8,154 bases of DNA from an uncultured Clostridia bacterium (GTDB lineage Bacteria; Bacillota; Clostridia; Lachnospirales; Lachnospiraceae), in NCBI GenBank assembly GCA_946186175.1, contig CAMHMG010000135.1, positions 1-8,154 of the forward strand, written 5' to 3'. Position 1 is the first letter of the stretch, and each line of letters begins with the position of its first letter. A program made the translations under genes and the position numbers. The notes under the pieces were generated by a model. The model had not been told where the DNA came from, did no database searches, and was given only the letters and a program-made list of their open reading frames with translations. Positions 6,624 to 8,154 of this stretch are shown here, piece by piece.

Positions 6624-7211
6624 GTGGATACTGTGGGAGCATCAAAGAACAGGGCAGTTGAATATCCTGTTAATATTCCATGGATAATAATAGTCTTAAT
6701 TGCATTTTCAGTAATGACCTATGTTATAATTAATGTGCGTAAAGAATATACAGATAGCAGAAACAGATTATCCTCCACATCAATAAAGCAGGCGTTTGAT
6801 AATCTTAATTCGGGAATCTGCTTTTCTGATGAAAAGGGCAGGATAATACTTATCAATTATTTGATGGCTGATATCATTTATTCAGAGATAGGGCATTATC
6901 CGCAGACACTTTCAGAGATTACCGCTTTGTTTGAAAGTGATGATATGGGAGAGTTGAAACCATCAAACGGCAGTGTGTGGAGCTTTCGTACCGTAGAGCT
7001 TAAGGACAATAACCTATCCGGTTATAAGCAGACCACAGCGCTTAACATTACAGAAATTAATGAAGTTAATGAGAAACTTAAGCAGGAGAATCAGCATCTG
7101 AAACAGGTAAATGATGAGCTTAAAGTAATGTTAGAGCACTTGTCTGATCATATCCGCGAGCAGGAGACATTAGATCTAGCGTTTTTGAAAGCTTGTCACT
7201 TGACACAATAA
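6624..7211 (+). pseudogene. Remnant of a multi-TM sensor histidine kinase (GHKL type): last TM, PAS-like domain and coiled coil only
   Basis: A 195-codon frame from GTG 6624. It holds one TM helix (18-37), a PAS-like domain with GICFSDEKGRIILIN (64-78) and VWSFRTVEL (118-126), and a coiled coil (about 144-183). I recognise a Clostridiales sensor-kinase family whose members have several N-terminal TM helices and, after the coiled coil ending REQE-x-L, a short KMRxHDxxG phosphoacceptor block and a GHKL ATPase. Here the text follows the family to about Leu185 (7176-7178), then runs into AFLKACHLTQ and a stop. No ribosome site precedes the GTG and the other TM helices are absent. Both ends are therefore lost and no signalling output is possible. 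Alternative: the 5' part of a single frameshifted kinase continuing at 7193. Confidence 0.65.
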
Positions 7212-7903
7212 CGACTAAGCTTGAGAATGAAGAATCATACGGTGTTGATGTTGAATGTCATATAGAAGGTGAGACATTTTATAAGCGATTTACATATTAT
7301 GTTGTTGATAAGGAAACCAAATTCTATGTTCTGCTCAAAGCAGATATTACGGATCTTATATACGAACAGAGAAGACAGAATGAGCTTTTGGCAGGCGCGC
7401 TTGATGAGGCTGAGCGGGCTAATATGGCAAAGACGGCTTTTCTTTCAACAATGAGCCATGAGATAAGGACGCCTATGAATGCGATCATAGGTCTGGATAC
7501 CATTGCATTACAGGAGCCGGATCTTAAAGACAGTACGAGAGAGCATCTTGAAAAGATTGGAGGAAGCGCAAGACATCTGTTAGGACTTATCAATGATATA
7601 CTTGACATGAGCAGAATTGAAAGCGGGCGCATGACGATTCGAAAAGAAGAATTCTCATTTGCTGATATGCTTACGCAGATTAATACAATGATAGGCGGAC
7701 AGTGTCGGGATAAAGGACTCACCTATGATTGTCAGGTGCTCAACAAGGTCGATCATTATTACATAGGTGATGATATGAAATTAAAACAGGTCATCATCAA
7801 TATATTGGGCAATTCAGTCAAATTCACTCCTGAAGGCGGAAAGATAACATTTACCGTTGAACAGACTGCCAATTTCGAGAGACAGGCCATGTGGAGTGTG
7901 TGA
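7193..7903 (+). pseudogene. Remnant of a HisKA-type (hybrid) sensor histidine kinase, truncated at both ends
   Basis: A 236-codon frame (the TTG at 7193 is nominal; no ribosome site; the frame is open back to about 7148). Residues 1-55 are the tail of a PAS-like domain (YYVVDKETKFYVLLKADIT), 56-80 a linker helix, and FLSTMSHEIRTPMNAIIG (83-100) the HisKA block with phosphoacceptor His89, followed by HLLGLINDILDMSRIESGRM (128-147). The ATPase domain begins with the N-box DDMKLKQVIINILGNSVKFT (193-212, Asn207) but ends at FERQAMWSV, before any DxGxG (G1) or G2 motif. It overlaps the preceding kinase fragment by 19 nt in another frame. Homology seems to start near 7178-7184 (VFESLSLDTI) and end near 7880. 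Without the ATP lid and G boxes the protein cannot autophosphorylate. Confidence 0.7.
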
Positions 7904-7913
7904 TAAAGCTACA

Positions 7914-7919
7914 AAGGAG
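7914..7919 (+). promoter_or_regulatory. Ribosome binding site of the right-edge ORF
   Basis: AAGGAG 6 nt before GTG 7926. It supports translation of the unrecognised ORF. The overlapping ATG at 7924 is followed at once by TGA. Confidence 0.6.
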
Positions 7920-7925
7920 AGATAT

Positions 7926-8154
7926 GTGAAACTCCTTGATTTTCGCGAAGGCAACGAGGAGAGTTCCGAAGAAACAACTGGCTGTAAAGCCAGTGTTTAT
8001 GCGGAATTCGACGACTGCCCGCGAGCTGAGAAGTTTGTAAAACTTCTCAGCTTTAGGCACTTTGAGAGACATATGATGTTTTCTCAGAGTGACCGAAAGG
8101 AGAAGAAAAAGGCAATTTCTGACGGTGTGAACGTCTCAGTGGTAATGGAACTGT
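7926..8154 (+). CDS. Unrecognised protein, N-terminal part, runs off right edge; possible mobile-element ORF
   Basis: From GTG 7926 the frame stays open to the window end (76 codons). AAGGAG (7914-7919) lies 6 nt upstream, one of the clearest ribosome sites in the window. The protein begins MKLLDFREGNEES and is charged, with segments YAEFDDCPRAEKFVKLLSF (29-47) and RHFERHMMFSQSDRKEKKKA (48-67). I do not recognise a family. It starts 22 nt after the point where the kinase remnant is cut, so it probably belongs to whatever was inserted there. Its coding sequence contains three perfect palindromes or inverted repeats. No antisense frame is convincing. Confidence 0.5.
   Translation, partial: MKLLDFREGNEESSEETTGCKASVYAEFDDCPRAEKFVKLLSFRHFERHMMFSQSDRKEKKKAISDGVNVSVVMEL
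7977..7994. repeat. Perfect 7-nt inverted repeat inside the right-edge ORF
   Basis: ACTGGCT (7977-7983) and AGCCAGT (7988-7994) around the loop GTAA. It can form a stable hairpin on either strand. Confidence 0.7.
8024..8052. repeat. Perfect 13-nt inverted repeat with 3-nt loop inside the right-edge ORF
   Basis: AGCTGAGAAGTTT (8024-8036) and AAACTTCTCAGCT (8040-8052) around GTA. It is the longest perfect hairpin in the window and lies wholly inside coding sequence (residues AEKFVKLLSF), where such symmetry is not expected by chance. Confidence 0.85.

Noticed and set aside
6545..6661. Short frame ending in ICCGYCGSIKEQGS
   Set aside because: No start codon or ribosome site in frame. The CCxxC pattern alone is not enough to call a gene.
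7851..8072. Minus-strand 73-codon frame at the right end
   Set aside because: It crosses the kinase breakpoint and opposes the frame with the AAGGAG site. Part of it exists only because the hairpins read similarly on both strands.
7926..8154. Right-edge ORF as a known IS66 accessory protein or group II intron protein
   Set aside because: The visible residues do not match the N-termini of those families as I know them, so no family is assigned.

Overview
The window looks like a chromosomal segment from a low-to-moderate GC Gram-positive anaerobe, most likely a Lachnospiraceae member (Butyrivibrio/Roseburia/Eubacterium type). This rests on recognisable protein styles (DltA-like ligase with MBOAT and SGNH partners, secreted transglutaminase-like proteins with wall-binding repeats, Clostridiales-type sensor kinases), strong AGGAGG-like ribosome sites and AT-rich promoters. 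No RNA gene, CRISPR array or complete insertion sequence is visible.

Left part (1-4062, minus strand, read right to left): a cell-envelope acylation operon. A membrane-bound O-acyltransferase (MBOAT) is followed, with a 14-nt overlap, by a membrane-anchored SGNH-like protein. After a 135-nt gap comes a DltA-like adenylating ligase that runs off the left edge just before its C-terminal lysine motif. This resembles a dlt system (activate an amino acid, load a carrier protein, hand it to an MBOAT, decorate a surface polymer). The gene order is not the classical dltABCD, no carrier-protein gene is inside the window, and the residue matching the D-alanine gate cysteine of DltA reads Ser.

Middle (4063-6361): a 300-nt AT-rich intergenic region carries divergent promoters for the operon and for a plus-strand secreted transglutaminase-like protein (4364-5158). 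A second, related transglutaminase-like protein lies on the minus strand (5189-6361). The two genes converge on a shared hairpin only 30 nt long. Both have a signal peptide, an N-terminal surface module (wall-binding-type repeats in one, an Ig-like sandwich in the other) and a C-terminal Cys/His/Asp domain. They are probably surface or wall-modifying or binding proteins.

Right part (6362-8154): a decayed, mosaic region. A fragment of a Clostridiales multi-TM sensor kinase (last TM helix, PAS-like domain, coiled coil) stops exactly where its dimerisation/phosphoacceptor region should begin. It is joined out of frame to a fragment of a different, HisKA-type hybrid kinase. That second fragment is itself cut inside its ATPase domain near 7880. 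Immediately beyond it a new, unrecognised reading frame starts at 7926 with a strong ribosome site and unusually long perfect inverted repeats, and runs off the right edge. It is a candidate for the left end of an uncharacterised mobile element.
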